From: an uncultured Oscillospiraceae bacterium
GTDB taxonomy: Bacteria; Bacillota; Clostridia; Oscillospirales; Ruminococcaceae
Assembly (NCBI GenBank): GCA_934486875.1
Contig: CAKSPU010000001.1
Coordinates: forward strand, 1-64,000
Direction of reading: 5' to 3'
Length of the DNA stretch: 64,000 nt
Shown here: positions 8,203 through 17,061 of the stretch, in pieces
Layout of the letters: the number at the start of each line of letters is the position of its first letter
Position numbering within the stretch: position 1 is the stretch's first letter
The notes under the pieces: generated by a model
What the model was told of the DNA's origin: nothing
The model's database searches: none
Seen by the model: only the letters and a program-made list of their open reading frames with translations
Position numbers and translations under genes: made by a program

Positions 8203-8838
8203 ATGAGCGAATTAAAATACACGATAATCGACCACCCCCTCGTTCAGCACAAGCTCTCTCTTATGAGAGACGTTACAACAGGTTCAAAGGAGTTCAGAGA
8301 GCTGGTTTCCGAAACCTCTATGCTTATGTGCTACGAGGCTATGAGAGATCTCCCCGTCAAGACTGTTGACATTCAGACCCCTCTCGGAATTGCAAGGTCA
8401 AAGGTCATCTCAGGCAGAAAGCTTGCCTATGTTCCCATTCTCAGAGCAGGTCTCGGAATGGTAGACGGCGTTATGAACCTTATCCCCGCTGCCAAGGTGG
8501 GCCATATCGGAACCTTCAGGGATCCTGAGACTACCGACACTGTTGAGTATTACTGCAAGCTCCCAAAGGATATCGCCAACAGAGACGTTATCATTGCCGA
8601 CATTATGCTGGCTACGGGTGGAGCTGCCTGCGAAGCTGTAAATCTCGTTAAGAAAGCGGGAGCAAAGAACGTTAAGTTTATGTGCATCATTGCAAATGAG
8701 AGAGGCATAAAGCAGGTTAACGAAACCCACCCCGACGTTCAGATATACACCGCAGCCGTTGACCCCGAGCTCAACGAGCAGCTCTACATCGTTCCGGGAC
8801 TGGGCGATGCAGGCGACAGAATGTACGGAACAAAGTAA
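8203..8838 (+). CDS. upp: uracil phosphoribosyltransferase
   Basis: The 211-residue enzyme converts uracil and PRPP to UMP and pyrophosphate (pyrimidine salvage). The PRPP-binding segment is [13 protein letters not shown] at about residues 128-140. The usual [13 protein letters not shown] loop and the C-terminal [17 protein letters not shown] are intact. RBS GGAGG lies 9 bases before the ATG. It is the second gene of the rpiB operon. Length and all motifs are typical. Confidence 0.97.
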   Translation: MSELKYTIIDHPLVQHKLSLMRDVTTGSKEFRELVSETSMLMCYEAMRDLPVKTVDIQTPLGIARSKVISGRKLAYVPILRAGLGMVDGVMNLIPAAKVGHIGTFRDPETTDTVEYYCKLPKDIANRDVIIADIMLATGGAACEAVNLVKKAGAKNVKFMCIIANERGIKQVNETHPDVQIYTAAVDPELNEQLYIVPGLGDAGDRMYGTK

Positions 8839-8861
8839 GCCTTAAAAGGAATCGTAAAAAA

Positions 8862-9830
8862 ATGGAACTTATCTCGGTGATAGTCCCCTGCTACAACGAG
8901 CAGGAATCCCTGCCGCTGTTTTACAGGGAAATTACCTCCGTCACTGACGGTATGAAGCAGAAATATTACAATGAGAACATCTCCGACCTTGAGTTTGAGT
9001 ATCTCTTCATAAACGACGGCTCAAAGGACGATACCCTCAAAATCCTCCGTGAGCTTGCCGCCGATGACAGGCGTGTGCGTTATGTTTCCTTTTCGAGAAA
9101 TTTCGGAAAGGAAGCGGCAATGCTTGCAGGGCTTGAACAGTCAAGGGGCGATTACTGCGTTATCCTTGATGCAGACCTGCAGCATCCTCCGAAGCTTATC
9201 CCGCAGATGTATGATTATGTCCGCAGCGGCGAATATGACTGCGCTGCCACAAGGCGCATCTCCCGAAAGGGCGAGTCAAAGGTGCTGTCATTTTTCGCAA
9301 GAACATTCTACAAGGTCATAAACGGCATCTCTCAGACCCATATTGTTGACGGCGCACAGGATTTCCGCTTTATGACCCGTCAGATGGTGAATGCGATACT
9401 CGATATGCCCGAAAAGAACCGCTTTTCAAAGGGGATTTTCAGCTGGGTGGGCTTTGACACCAAGTTTATCGAGGTGGAAAACACCGAGAGGGCTGCGGGA
9501 AAGACCACCTGGAATTTCAAAAAGCTTTTTCTCTATTCCCTTGACGGCATATTCGCTTTCAGCACAGCCCCCCTGTGGCTGTCAATAATTATGGGCATAG
9601 TATTCTGCCTGCTGGCGCTTGCTATGGTCATAAAAACGCTGATATTCGGCGAGGCTATGACGGGATATCCTGTTATCGTTGCCCTTTTATGCCTTATCGG
9701 CGGAATACAGCTTTTCTGTATGGGTGTAACAGGACAGTATATCTCAAAAATGTACACCGAAATAAAGGGCAGACCCTCCTATATCATTAAGGAAACCGAA
9801 GAATCAAGGCGCAATGGACGCAGAAAATAA
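8862..9830 (+). CDS. GT2 glycosyltransferase, GtrB/DPM1-like, with two C-terminal membrane segments
   Basis: The 322-residue protein has an N-terminal GT-A domain (SVIVPCYNEQESLP, DADLQHPP as the DxD-type site) and two C-terminal hydrophobic segments (about 232-258 and 268-292). This is the layout of enzymes that load a sugar onto undecaprenyl phosphate at the membrane. It overlaps no gene; ppa follows after 22 bases. No GtrA or GtrC partner is adjacent, but a GtrA-like gene lies at 24549. Donor sugar and acceptor glycan cannot be read from the sequence. RBS AAAAGGA precedes the ATG. Confidence 0.88.
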   Translation: MELISVIVPCYNEQESLPLFYREITSVTDGMKQKYYNENISDLEFEYLFINDGSKDDTLKILRELAADDRRVRYVSFSRNFGKEAAMLAGLEQSRGDYCVILDADLQHPPKLIPQMYDYVRSGEYDCAATRRISRKGESKVLSFFARTFYKVINGISQTHIVDGAQDFRFMTRQMVNAILDMPEKNRFSKGIFSWVGFDTKFIEVENTERAAGKTTWNFKKLFLYSLDGIFAFSTAPLWLSIIMGIVFCLLALAMVIKTLIFGEAMTGYPVIVALLCLIGGIQLFCMGVTGQYISKMYTEIKGRPSYIIKETEESRRNGRRK

Positions 9831-9852
9831 TCCGAAAGGAATGATAATATCA

Positions 9853-10434
9853 ATGAACATATGGCACGATATCGAACCCGACAGGATCGTTAAGGACAAC
9901 TTCTACTCCGTTATCGAGATCCCCAAGGGAAGCAAGATGAAGTACGAGCTTGACAAGAAAACAGGTATGCTGAAGCTTGATCGTGTTCTCTACACCTCAA
10001 CTCACTACCCCGCAAACTACGGCTTTATCCCCCGTACATACGCCGAGGACGGAGACCCTCTGGACGTTCTGGTGCTTTGCTCCGAGTCCATTTTCTCAAT
10101 GGCTATCGTAAGGTGCTATCCTATCGGCGTTATTTCAATGCTTGATAACGGCGCTATTGATGATAAGATAATCGCTATCCCTTTCAATGACCCCACCTAT
10201 AACAGCTACCGTGACATCAGCGAGCTGCCCCGTCACATTTTTGAGGAAATGTCCCATTTCTTCAAGGTCTACAAGCAGCTTGAGGGCAAGGAAACTGCCA
10301 TTGATGAGATAAAGGACAGAGAGTCTGCCATCAAGATAGTAGATCACTGTATCGACAGATACATTGATTATTTCTGCAAGGGAAAGGCTAAAGAGACTGC
10401 TCCCGAGAAAAAGGAAACTGTTATTGTCGAATAA
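9853..10434 (+). CDS. ppa: inorganic pyrophosphatase, family I
   Basis: This soluble Mg-dependent pyrophosphatase of 193 residues carries the diagnostic DGDPLDVLVL motif and upstream Lys/Tyr residues (GSKMKYELDKKTG, THYPANYGFIPRTY). The start MNIWHDIEP at 9853 is chosen from homologue-like alignment and AAAGGA at 9835-9840; in-frame starts at 9814 and 9841 either overlap the GT2 end or coincide with the SD. The last ~20 residues are a charged tail. It closes the rpiB-upp-GT2-ppa operon at a strong terminator and would pull forward pyrophosphate-releasing reactions such as Upp. Confidence 0.95.
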   Translation: MNIWHDIEPDRIVKDNFYSVIEIPKGSKMKYELDKKTGMLKLDRVLYTSTHYPANYGFIPRTYAEDGDPLDVLVLCSESIFSMAIVRCYPIGVISMLDNGAIDDKIIAIPFNDPTYNSYRDISELPRHIFEEMSHFFKVYKQLEGKETAIDEIKDRESAIKIVDHCIDRYIDYFCKGKAKETAPEKKETVIVE

Positions 10435-10452
10435 AATATGCCTGAAAGCTTT

Positions 10453-10489
10453 AAAATCCGCTCCTGAACACATCGGGAGCGGATTTTTT
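10453..10489 (+). terminator. rho-independent terminator after ppa
   Basis: A stem of AAAATCCGCTCC with GGGAGCGGATTTT, an about 10-base loop and a run of six T. The following gap to 10692 has no gene. Confidence 0.9.
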
Positions 10490-10692
10490 ATGAGGTATTT
10501 GGTGTAAAGCTGTATAACTTTACGCCATAGCGATATCAATGCTTTGGGAGCGGCTTTTCGCCTGTTTAAAATTATGCATTTTTATTGATTTTCGGGTTTT
10601 CAACACTTTTTCAAAAACTGTTGATTGTTTATCAGGAATGTTATATTCTGTAAATAATGTTAAAATGTAAAGCAAAACAGTCCCGTAAAATG

Positions 10693-10721
10693 TTGTAAAA
10701 TCTCACAACTTATGATATAAT
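10693..10721 (+). promoter_or_regulatory. sigma-A promoter for the MIF-like gene
   Basis: TTGTAA (10693-10698), a 17-base spacer and TATAAT (10716-10721), about 33 bases before the ATG. Confidence 0.7.
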
Positions 10722-10754
10722 AATGATATCAAAATATAACGGAGGGAAAAGCAA

Positions 10755-11096
10755 ATGCCATTTATAAAAGTGAACACAAATGCAGAGGTAACGTCGGACA
10801 AGGCTGAGAAGATCAAATCCGCTCTCGGACTTGCCATAACCGCAATTCCGGGAAAATCCGAGGGCTGGCTTATGACCGAGATAGAGGGCGGCAAAAGCCT
10901 TTATTTCAAGGGTACAGATGCCCCTGCGGCAATGGTGGAGGTCAGCATTTACGGCAAAGCTTCGGAAAACGCACTCGGTGTCCTCACAAGCAACATCACG
11001 GGGATAATGCTCGATAACCTGGGGATATCCACCGACAGAGTTTACGTAAGCTATATGTTCACCGACCACTGGGGCTGGAACGGCAGCAATTTCTGA
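10755..11096 (+). CDS. MIF/D-dopachrome tautomerase-like protein
   Basis: This 113-residue protein starts Met-Pro, so Met removal would expose the catalytic Pro1 of the tautomerase superfamily. Its length and C-terminal YVSYMFTDHWGWNGSNF fit the MIF family rather than the shorter 4-oxalocrotonate tautomerases. The family forms trimers with keto-enol tautomerase activity; physiological substrates in bacteria are usually unknown. It is a single-gene unit with its own promoter (10693-10721) and terminator (11106). RBS GGAGGG precedes the start. Confidence 0.85.
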   Translation: MPFIKVNTNAEVTSDKAEKIKSALGLAITAIPGKSEGWLMTEIEGGKSLYFKGTDAPAAMVEVSIYGKASENALGVLTSNITGIMLDNLGISTDRVYVSYMFTDHWGWNGSNF

Positions 11097-11105
11097 TAAA
11101 AAAAT

Positions 11106-11143
11106 GTGCGGCACTTCATTTGAATGAAGTGCCGCACTGCTTT
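11106..11143. terminator. bidirectional terminator
   Basis: A perfect 14-bp stem GTGCGGCACTTCAT / ATGAAGTGCCGCAC with a TTGA loop, A-run on the left and T-rich right side. It serves the MIF-like gene and the convergent solute-binding protein gene. Confidence 0.9.
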
Positions 11144-11160
11144 TATTTTAAGATGTGGGA

Positions 11161-12552
11161 TTATTCTGCGTTGTTGTAAACGTTGATCTCTTCGTCAACG
11201 ATGGGATAGTACTCTTCACGAGCCTGTACCCAGCTTTCAAACTGCTCGTTTGCAATGCCCTCGTAAAGAACGGTCATTACATCGTCAGCCATAAGTGTGC
11301 TGAGACCGTAGCCGTAATCATATGCCTGAGTGAACTTGTCGGAATCATAGAAATCCATTGCGATATCGTACATTTCGGAAGTCCAGCCGGGGTTGTTTGT
11401 AAGGTACTTTTCCTTTGTGGCTTCGGTGTACTTTTCGTCGTAGTTAACGGTTCTGTTGCAGTCGAACCACGCTTTTACGCAGTCGCCGTTCTCAGAACCC
11501 TTTACCCACATATAAGCAAATACCTTGTTGGAAACGTAGTACTTGTCTGAATCGGGATCCTTGGGGAAGGGAACGATCTGTATCTCATCATCGGGAACGG
11601 AAAGAGCTGCTGCATTGTAAGCCCAGGTGCCCATTGAGTAGAACAGGAGGCTGTCATCAACAAATGCAGACTCGCCGCCGATCCAGCCACGCTTGATAAG
11701 GTTATTCTTGAAGATATCCTCAAGAACGCTCTGAGCACGCTCGATCTTGCCGCTTCTCAGATTGTTGCCGAATTTTGTGCCGTCATATGTTACCATTGTT
11801 TCGCCTGCGGTGTAAACGAATGCGTTTGCCCACCAGCCGCCGATACCGTATCTTTCAGTGCCGTCGCTGCTGCCGTTTTCAACGAATGTTTTCATCATAT
11901 CGGTGAATGCGTTCCAGTCCCACTCGCCATTGAGATACATCTCGTAGGGATCCTCAAAGCCCTCGTTCTGAACGGTGGATTTGTTGTACATAAGCACCTG
12001 AGTGTCGTTGAAGCTGTAGCCAAGAGGTGCGATGTAGTGCTCTCCCTTCCAGATGAAGCTGTCGGCGGTGTCCTTTACATCTGCCCATTTGGGATCGTCC
12101 CAGTTAACGAGAGAGTCAATGGGCTGATACTGACCCTTGGAGATGTCGCAGGGGAAGGTCCTCCACTCATAGGCAAAAATATCGGGAGATGTGCCGCCCA
12201 TAATATTTGTTGCAAGATCCTCAAAGCGTTTGTCGCTTGTGGTGGGGATATATTGGATCTTAGCGCCGTAGGTATCCTCAAAAAGGGCAAGCTCGGGGCT
12301 TCTTTCGGGGGAGTCGTTGGTAGGGTTCAGGTCATAGATCCCAAGCCATTTGAGAGTTTTGCCGTTGATATCAATGTCAAGAGTTTCGTCAAGAGCATCG
12401 ACCTCAACATTATCGCCTGTCCACTCGGTAGCTGCGGTTGTGGTCACATCAGCTGTGGTGGTCTCGGTCTCGCCGCTGCCGCTTCCGCAGGCTGTGAGGG
12501 AAGCTGTGAGGGTAAGAGCCATTGCTCCTGCCAGAATTTTTTTGTAATTCAT
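11161..12552 (-). CDS. orphan ABC-transporter extracellular sugar-binding lipoprotein
   Basis: This 463-residue family-1 solute-binding protein has a lipobox ending LTAC at about residue 22, then a Ser/Gly/Thr-rich linker and the binding domain (family-like stretches around KWLGIYDLNPTND and the FAYEWRTFP region). The start at 12552 (MNYKK) follows a strong GGAGGA; the longer frame start at 12576 has no RBS. Permease and ATPase genes are absent on both sides, so it must work with a transporter encoded elsewhere or act as a surface sensor or binder. A LacI/CcpA-type operator lies 32 bases upstream of the start, pointing to a carbohydrate ligand. Confidence 0.88.
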   Translation of the reverse strand: MNYKKILAGAMALTLTASLTACGSGSGETETTTADVTTTAATEWTGDNVEVDALDETLDIDINGKTLKWLGIYDLNPTNDSPERSPELALFEDTYGAKIQYIPTTSDKRFEDLATNIMGGTSPDIFAYEWRTFPCDISKGQYQPIDSLVNWDDPKWADVKDTADSFIWKGEHYIAPLGYSFNDTQVLMYNKSTVQNEGFEDPYEMYLNGEWDWNAFTDMMKTFVENGSSDGTERYGIGGWWANAFVYTAGETMVTYDGTKFGNNLRSGKIERAQSVLEDIFKNNLIKRGWIGGESAFVDDSLLFYSMGTWAYNAAALSVPDDEIQIVPFPKDPDSDKYYVSNKVFAYMWVKGSENGDCVKAWFDCNRTVNYDEKYTEATKEKYLTNNPGWTSEMYDIAMDFYDSDKFTQAYDYGYGLSTLMADDVMTVLYEGIANEQFESWVQAREEYYPIVDEEINVYNNAE

Positions 12553-12583
12553 TTTTATGGTTCCTCCAATATTCATATTTGAT

Positions 12584-12599
12584 TTGTAATCGTTTGCAA
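12584..12599. promoter_or_regulatory. LacI/CcpA-type operator (cre-like)
   Basis: TTGTAATCGTTTGCAA is a near-palindrome centred on CG and fits the WTGNAANCGNWNNCWW catabolite-responsive/LacI pattern. It lies between the presumed promoter and the start of the solute-binding protein gene, a position that suits repression. Confidence 0.6.
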
Positions 12600-12816
12600 G
12601 CCTTATGCTCTGAACTTCTGATTTGTTTGGTTATATAATAGCATATTTATCAAAACAAGTCAACAGTGATAATATGCTTTTGGAGATATGCACAATTTAA
12701 ATGTGTCTATTTGCATACATACGGAAAAACAGGTGTGATTTCAAACATTTTCTGTGATGTTCAAATTCTTATATATAATTTCTGCGATAATGAGCATATC
12801 AAAAAATGAATTTTAC

Positions 12817-12845
12817 TTGACATTTAAGAATAACTATGTTAATAT
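12817..12845 (+). promoter_or_regulatory. consensus sigma-A promoter
   Basis: TTGACA (12817-12822), a 17-base spacer and TAATAT (12840-12845). It drives the membrane protein gene at 12875 and is divergent from the solute-binding protein gene. Confidence 0.8.
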
Positions 12846-12874
12846 TATCATAACAAAATAAAGGGGGAATGGCT

Positions 12875-13423
12875 GTGGGCAAATATACAAATGCTGAGGA
12901 CAGGCGTGAGGTCATAAGTGTTATTGTGAGAACGATACTCGGTATCATAACAACATTTTTGCTCCTGAGCTGGTTTTCGGGAGGCTTTCCTTTTCATCTG
13001 ACCGCAGAAATGCTTTTGAGCAGGTCTTTCCTGTCGGCGCTTGTATGCTTTGGGGCGGTTTTTGCAGTGGGGTACCTGCTTTTTTCACGGGTGGAGCTGT
13101 GGAAAATACTGCTGACAAGCTTCTGTCTGGGCATTGCCGTGCCAATTTTAAGGATAGCGGTTTTCTTTGTTTTGCTTTTCTTTCACGTGGATTTTCTTAT
13201 GTATTACGGAATGTCGGCGGTGGATATTTTTGATATGAAAATATTCGGCTTTATGTGCATATCTGATCTGGTGATGATTTTTGCGGCAAATTTGGTTCTG
13301 TACCTCAAATGCAGTAAAACGGACAATGTAACAAGGTCATTTCCTGCGGCTTTTGGGGTGTATATTCTTGCACTGCTTGCATATTTTTCATCTAATATTT
13401 TCTTTAATTTTGTTGGGTATTAG
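12875..13423 (+). CDS. multi-pass membrane protein of unknown function
   Basis: The ~182-residue protein has about five hydrophobic segments and a short charged N-terminus (KYTNAEDRREV). GTG at 12875 is preferred over ATG at 12869 because the SD AAGGGGG (12861-12867) sits 7 bases from the GTG but only 1 base from the ATG. I recognise no family. It has its own consensus promoter and a small terminator, so it is a monocistronic unit. Nothing in the context suggests a function. Confidence 0.7.
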   Translation: MGKYTNAEDRREVISVIVRTILGIITTFLLLSWFSGGFPFHLTAEMLLSRSFLSALVCFGAVFAVGYLLFSRVELWKILLTSFCLGIAVPILRIAVFFVLLFFHVDFLMYYGMSAVDIFDMKIFGFMCISDLVMIFAANLVLYLKCSKTDNVTRSFPAAFGVYILALLAYFSSNIFFNFVGY

Positions 13424-13432
13424 TATGAAAAG

Positions 13433-13462
13433 AGACCGTCTGTATGGGCGGTCTGTCTGTTT
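13433..13462 (+). terminator. probable terminator
   Basis: AGACCG/CGGTCT stem with a 10-base loop, followed by GTCTGTTTTA. It is weaker than the others in the window. Confidence 0.6.
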
Positions 13463-13480
13463 TATATAATTTCGGTTTAT

Positions 13481-13522
13481 TGTAGGGGACGGGTCTCCCG
13501 TCCCGCACATTTTAATAGACCT
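13481..13522. repeat. family C palindromic repeat
   Basis: TGTAGGGGACGGG, TCT, then CCCGTCCCGC. The arms GGGACGGG and CCCGTCCC are complementary around a 3-base loop. The same sequence recurs inverted at 28094-28120, with a degenerate copy at 28053-28078 and one arm at 147-161. No T-run follows, so it is a dispersed repeat rather than a classical terminator. Confidence 0.7.
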
Positions 13523-13631
13523 TATTGTCAATGTCAAAATTCTTATGTAAATTCGCCGCCCCCACCATAAAAGGGAACGGCGAATATTCATATTGCCTTG
13601 CTTAACAGAGGTATGATGCTGAAAGTGTTGG

Positions 13632-14786
13632 TCATCTCTTTGAATTTGCCAGCCTTTTTACAGCGTTTGCAAGCATATGGGTCTGGGCGGGAGTGTTGAA
13701 AACGGAGGGGGAGAACCGCACTCCGCCGTCGGGCAGAGTTCCGATGCTGCGGTGGGCGAGTCCCGAACAGTGAAGCCCGCCCCTGAGGGCAAAGCCCCCA
13801 TCGTTCAGATATGCCGCAGCTTCCTCGGGAGCGATGCCCTCCACATTGAAAAGCACAATGGGAAGATAGCTGCACCGCTCCCGCCTGTATATCCGCACCC
13901 TGCTTTCGCCGTCAAGCTCGCTTATCAGCTGATCGCAGAGGGCAGTTTCACGGGAATGTATCCGCTCCGCCCCTGTTTTGCCGATAAAGTCGATGCCTGC
14001 GCCTACGGTCACAATGCCTACGGTGTTTACCGTTCCGCTTTCAAGCTCCTCTGGGAGGAATGGGGTCTGCTCCGCTTCAAGCGATGTGCTGCCCGTGCCG
14101 CCCTCCAGGATATGATAAATGGGATACTGCCCGTCGGTTATGAGAAGTCCTGTTCCCGAGATGCCGTAAAGCCCCTTGTGCCCAGGCATACAGAGGATAT
14201 TGATATTATCCCGCTTTATATCTGTTGGCACAACGCCGCAGACCTGGGCTCCGTCGCCAACAAAGCAGATGTGTCTGCGGCGGCACATTGCCCCTATCCG
14301 TTCATAGGGCAGCAGCTGCCCTGTGACATTGCTGCCGAGGGTGCATATTACCGCCTTTGTGTGCGGATTTATAAGGGATTCAAAGTTATTCACGGTCACC
14401 GTATCATCTGCCGATACCTCGGCTATGCTGTAGGACAGCCCTCTTTTGGTGAGCTCGTGGACGGGTCGGAACACGGAATTGTGCTCCAGCGAGGAGATTA
14501 TGACGTGGAAGGGTCTGCCCTCACGGAGCTCCTGCTCCGCAAGCCCCTTTATCGCCATATTAAGGCTCTCGGTGCAGTTTGCGGTGAAAATGACGTTCTC
14601 AGGCTCTGCCCCGAAAAATCTGCCTGCCTTTTCTCTGACGGAATAGACAGCTTCCGAGGCTGCTATTGACATTTTATGCCCGCTGCGCCCGGGATTGCCG
14701 CCGTATCTTACGATAGCCTCCGCAGCCGCTCTCCTCACGCTTTCGGGCTTGGGGTAGGTGGTGGCTGCGTTGTCAAAATATATCAC
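13632..14786 (-). CDS. class V aminotransferase, cysteine-desulfurase-like (EF2568-type)
   Basis: The 384-residue PLP enzyme starts IYFDNAATTYPKP. The Schiff-base Lys lies in MPGHKGLYG (about residue 205), and a catalytic Cys sits in GGLHCSGLAHR, so the desulfurase chemistry is preserved. This branch is the one known from selenium/sulfur trafficking loci (TIGR01977 type) rather than the IscS/NifS housekeeping enzymes. The gene directly upstream (21-base gap) encodes a DUF3343 putative Se/S carrier, which supports cysteine- or selenocysteine-derived S/Se transfer. No SelD, molybdenum hydroxylase or isc/suf genes are in view, so the final acceptor is unknown. Confidence 0.88.
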   Translation of the reverse strand: MIYFDNAATTYPKPESVRRAAAEAIVRYGGNPGRSGHKMSIAASEAVYSVREKAGRFFGAEPENVIFTANCTESLNMAIKGLAEQELREGRPFHVIISSLEHNSVFRPVHELTKRGLSYSIAEVSADDTVTVNNFESLINPHTKAVICTLGSNVTGQLLPYERIGAMCRRRHICFVGDGAQVCGVVPTDIKRDNINILCMPGHKGLYGISGTGLLITDGQYPIYHILEGGTGSTSLEAEQTPFLPEELESGTVNTVGIVTVGAGIDFIGKTGAERIHSRETALCDQLISELDGESRVRIYRRERCSYLPIVLFNVEGIAPEEAAAYLNDGGFALRGGLHCSGLAHRSIGTLPDGGVRFSPSVFNTPAQTHMLANAVKRLANSKR

Positions 14787-14807
14787 ATAAGATCATTCCC
14801 TCCGTCA

Positions 14808-15032
14808 TTATTTGCCCTGCGCACTGCTGATGGATTTATATGAAATGCCGTTGTCCTCCATAATTTTTACGAGCCTGTCGGAGCGTCCCTCAACGGCAAC
14901 GCTGAATCCGCAGCCCCGAAAAAGTGTCCCCGGCGTTCTTTTTACCTCGGCTTTCAGCCCGTATCGTTCAAATACCGACTTAGCCTTGTTCGCCTGGGTC
15001 ACTGAAGCAAAAGCAATGATGTGCTTATTCAC
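14808..15032 (-). CDS. DUF3343 putative Se/S carrier protein
   Basis: This small protein of about 74 residues has an N-terminal VNKHIIAFASVTQANKA and a single conserved Cys in FRGCGFSVAVEG, the layout of DUF3343 (Pfam name: putative Se/S carrier-like). GTG at 15032 is chosen because AGAGG at 15042-15046 is a proper SD for it; GTG at 15041 would overlap the SD. It precedes the desulfurase-like gene by 21 bases, so the two are almost certainly an operon. The Cys would accept persulfide or selenide from its partner; that is inference from family and context. Confidence 0.8.
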   Translation of the reverse strand: MNKHIIAFASVTQANKAKSVFERYGLKAEVKRTPGTLFRGCGFSVAVEGRSDRLVKIMEDNGISYKSISSAQGK

Positions 15033-15217
15033 ACAGATCACCTCTTTCAGACGCAGCTTTATGCTCCGTCTTGTTTATTATATTCAGGCGGGGGGATTTG
15101 TGTTACCGATACTAAAAATCGATCATGATCTTGCGTATATGGATTATGCGAAGATTGCCTTTGCAGTTTTGTTATTAATATGGGACTTGTCTGCAATAAC
15201 ATTATTGCCCAAATATG

Positions 15218-15246
15218 TTGCGTGAACTTTCAGTTTATGATATAAT
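15218..15246 (+). promoter_or_regulatory. possible promoter with extended -10
   Basis: TTGCGT (15218-15223), a 17-base spacer and TATAAT (15241-15246) preceded by TGA. It lies about 50 bases before the SWIM protein start. The rest of 15042-15217 shows no convincing gene. Confidence 0.6.
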
Positions 15247-15293
15247 CAAATTAAAGTTTAAACATATACAATATTATTAAAGGATCGTTTATT

Positions 15294-16988
15294 ATGAACT
15301 GGAAAAAATTTTTTTCGAAAACTATACTTGACAGAGGGCATCAATATTATTCCGAAGGAACTGTTGAAGATATTGATATTTCGGATAAATTAATAACTGC
15401 TGTCGTTTGGGGCAGTGAGGGCTATGAAGTGGAAATAACATTATCAGACGGCGAAATAGAAGATATGTATTGCTCCTGCCCTTATGCCGCAGACGGAGAA
15501 TACTGCAAGCACATGGCAGCTGTGCTTTATGAATGGTCCGAAAACAAAAATGCTTCCGTAACAGATACAAATGAAAATGATATTCTGTTCAAGCCTGCAT
15601 ATACTGTCAGGAGCCGTGCGGTAAAGCATACGGCAGTTGAAAGGCTGGTCGCTGAAGCTGATGAGAATGATATCCGTTCCTTTCTCGCCGATGTCCTTAC
15701 CGACAACGAAAAGCTGTGTCTGCGGTTTTATAATACTATCAGCAGGAAGTCCTCAGAAGTAGATATGAAAGGCTATTTCAGACAGATCGACTCAATTGTC
15801 CGTCAGTATTCGGGAAGAAACAATTTTATAGATTACTATGCAGCCGATGATTTTATTGCCGAGCTGGAGGAACTCGTTGATAAAGATATACGTCCGATGA
15901 TCGGCAATAATAATTACATGAGCGCATTTGAAATACTTAGTTATATTTTTGTCGTTGTCGGTAATGTGGATATAGACGATTCCGAGGGTGGAACAGGAAT
16001 GCTTGGAAACGACATTTATCAGCTGTGGGCAGAAATTATTGAAACAGCTGCACCTGATGACAAGCGAAAAATGTTTGAATGGTTTACTTCTCACACAGAT
16101 GGAGCTTCCATTGACAATCTTGAGGAATATATTGAGCAGATCATTGCAGACGCTTTTAATGAAAAGGAATTTGAACAGGATAAGCTGAATTTCTTCAAGG
16201 ATATGATCGACAGGTCGGAGAAGTTAGACTCCGATTGGAACAGAAAATATGCTGCCGGAAAGTGGGCGGTCAGATATCTGGATATGATTATGAAGATAAA
16301 TTCGTCAGACGGGCAGACGGAAAATGCGCTCCGGGAATATCGAAAATATTCCGATGTAAGAAAAATGTATGTAGAAAGCTGCATACGGAAAAAAGAGTAT
16401 GGCAAGGCAATAGAGCTTCTTGACGAGGGCATTTCGGAAGATAAGGAATACCGTGGTCTTGTTTCGGATTACAGCAGAAGGAAAAAGGATATTTATCTTT
16501 TGGCAGGAAACAAGGCTGCGTATATAGAACAGCTATGGACATTGGTACTTGAAACCGATGTCGGTGATATGGAGTTTTATAGGGAATTAAAGGGACAATA
16601 TTCCGATACCGAATGGTCAGAACTGCGTGAAAAAATATTTGAAAAGCTGCCGAAATATACCGATAAAGCAGAATATTATAAGGAAGAAAAATTGTATGAC
16701 AGACTGCTTGAATGTGTACTGAAAAGCAATGGCTTGTATATGCTTGAACAATATGAAACGGTGTTAAAAAAGAATTATCCCGAACAGCTTCTGAACAAAT
16801 ACAAGACCGAGCTTTATAAAATGTCGGTGATTTCTGGGAACCGTAAGAACTACTCAAATATGGTAGCAATAATGCGAAGAATGAAGAAAATATCGGGCGG
16901 AACAAAGATTGTCGGACAAATTACAGAAGAATGGAGAGAAAAGTACCGGAACCGCCCTGCAATGATGGATGAACTGGATAAGCTGTAA
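15294..16988 (+). CDS. SWIM zinc-finger domain protein
   Basis: This 564-residue protein carries an N-terminal SWIM zinc motif: Cys60-x-Cys62, Cys71-x-His73 in the stretch MYCSCPYAADGEYCKHMAAV. It is followed by a long, mostly helical, Glu/Lys/Tyr-rich region with no catalytic signature I can see; TPR-like helices are possible after residue ~300. SWIM domains bind DNA or protein and often accompany SNF2 helicases, but none is adjacent. The gene is monocistronic, with its own extended -10 promoter and RBS AAAGGAT. Function unknown beyond likely nucleic-acid or protein binding. Confidence 0.8.
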   Translation: MNWKKFFSKTILDRGHQYYSEGTVEDIDISDKLITAVVWGSEGYEVEITLSDGEIEDMYCSCPYAADGEYCKHMAAVLYEWSENKNASVTDTNENDILFKPAYTVRSRAVKHTAVERLVAEADENDIRSFLADVLTDNEKLCLRFYNTISRKSSEVDMKGYFRQIDSIVRQYSGRNNFIDYYAADDFIAELEELVDKDIRPMIGNNNYMSAFEILSYIFVVVGNVDIDDSEGGTGMLGNDIYQLWAEIIETAAPDDKRKMFEWFTSHTDGASIDNLEEYIEQIIADAFNEKEFEQDKLNFFKDMIDRSEKLDSDWNRKYAAGKWAVRYLDMIMKINSSDGQTENALREYRKYSDVRKMYVESCIRKKEYGKAIELLDEGISEDKEYRGLVSDYSRRKKDIYLLAGNKAAYIEQLWTLVLETDVGDMEFYRELKGQYSDTEWSELREKIFEKLPKYTDKAEYYKEEKLYDRLLECVLKSNGLYMLEQYETVLKKNYPEQLLNKYKTELYKMSVISGNRKNYSNMVAIMRRMKKISGGTKIVGQITEEWREKYRNRPAMMDELDKL

Positions 16989-17061
16989 ATGTTTGGTAAT
17001 TTAGTAGGGCTCATTTGATTAAGATGATATGATATTAAGTGAATATTTTATAATATCATAA

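Noticed and set aside
13677-14669. 330-residue open frame opposite the class V desulfurase gene
   Set aside because: Antisense to a gene with intact PLP-Lys and catalytic Cys; no SD and no recognisable motif.
15062-15225. short hydrophobic open frame between the DUF3343 and SWIM genes
   Set aside because: It has a membrane-like stretch but no SD and overlaps the DUF3343 promoter region; not enough to call a gene.
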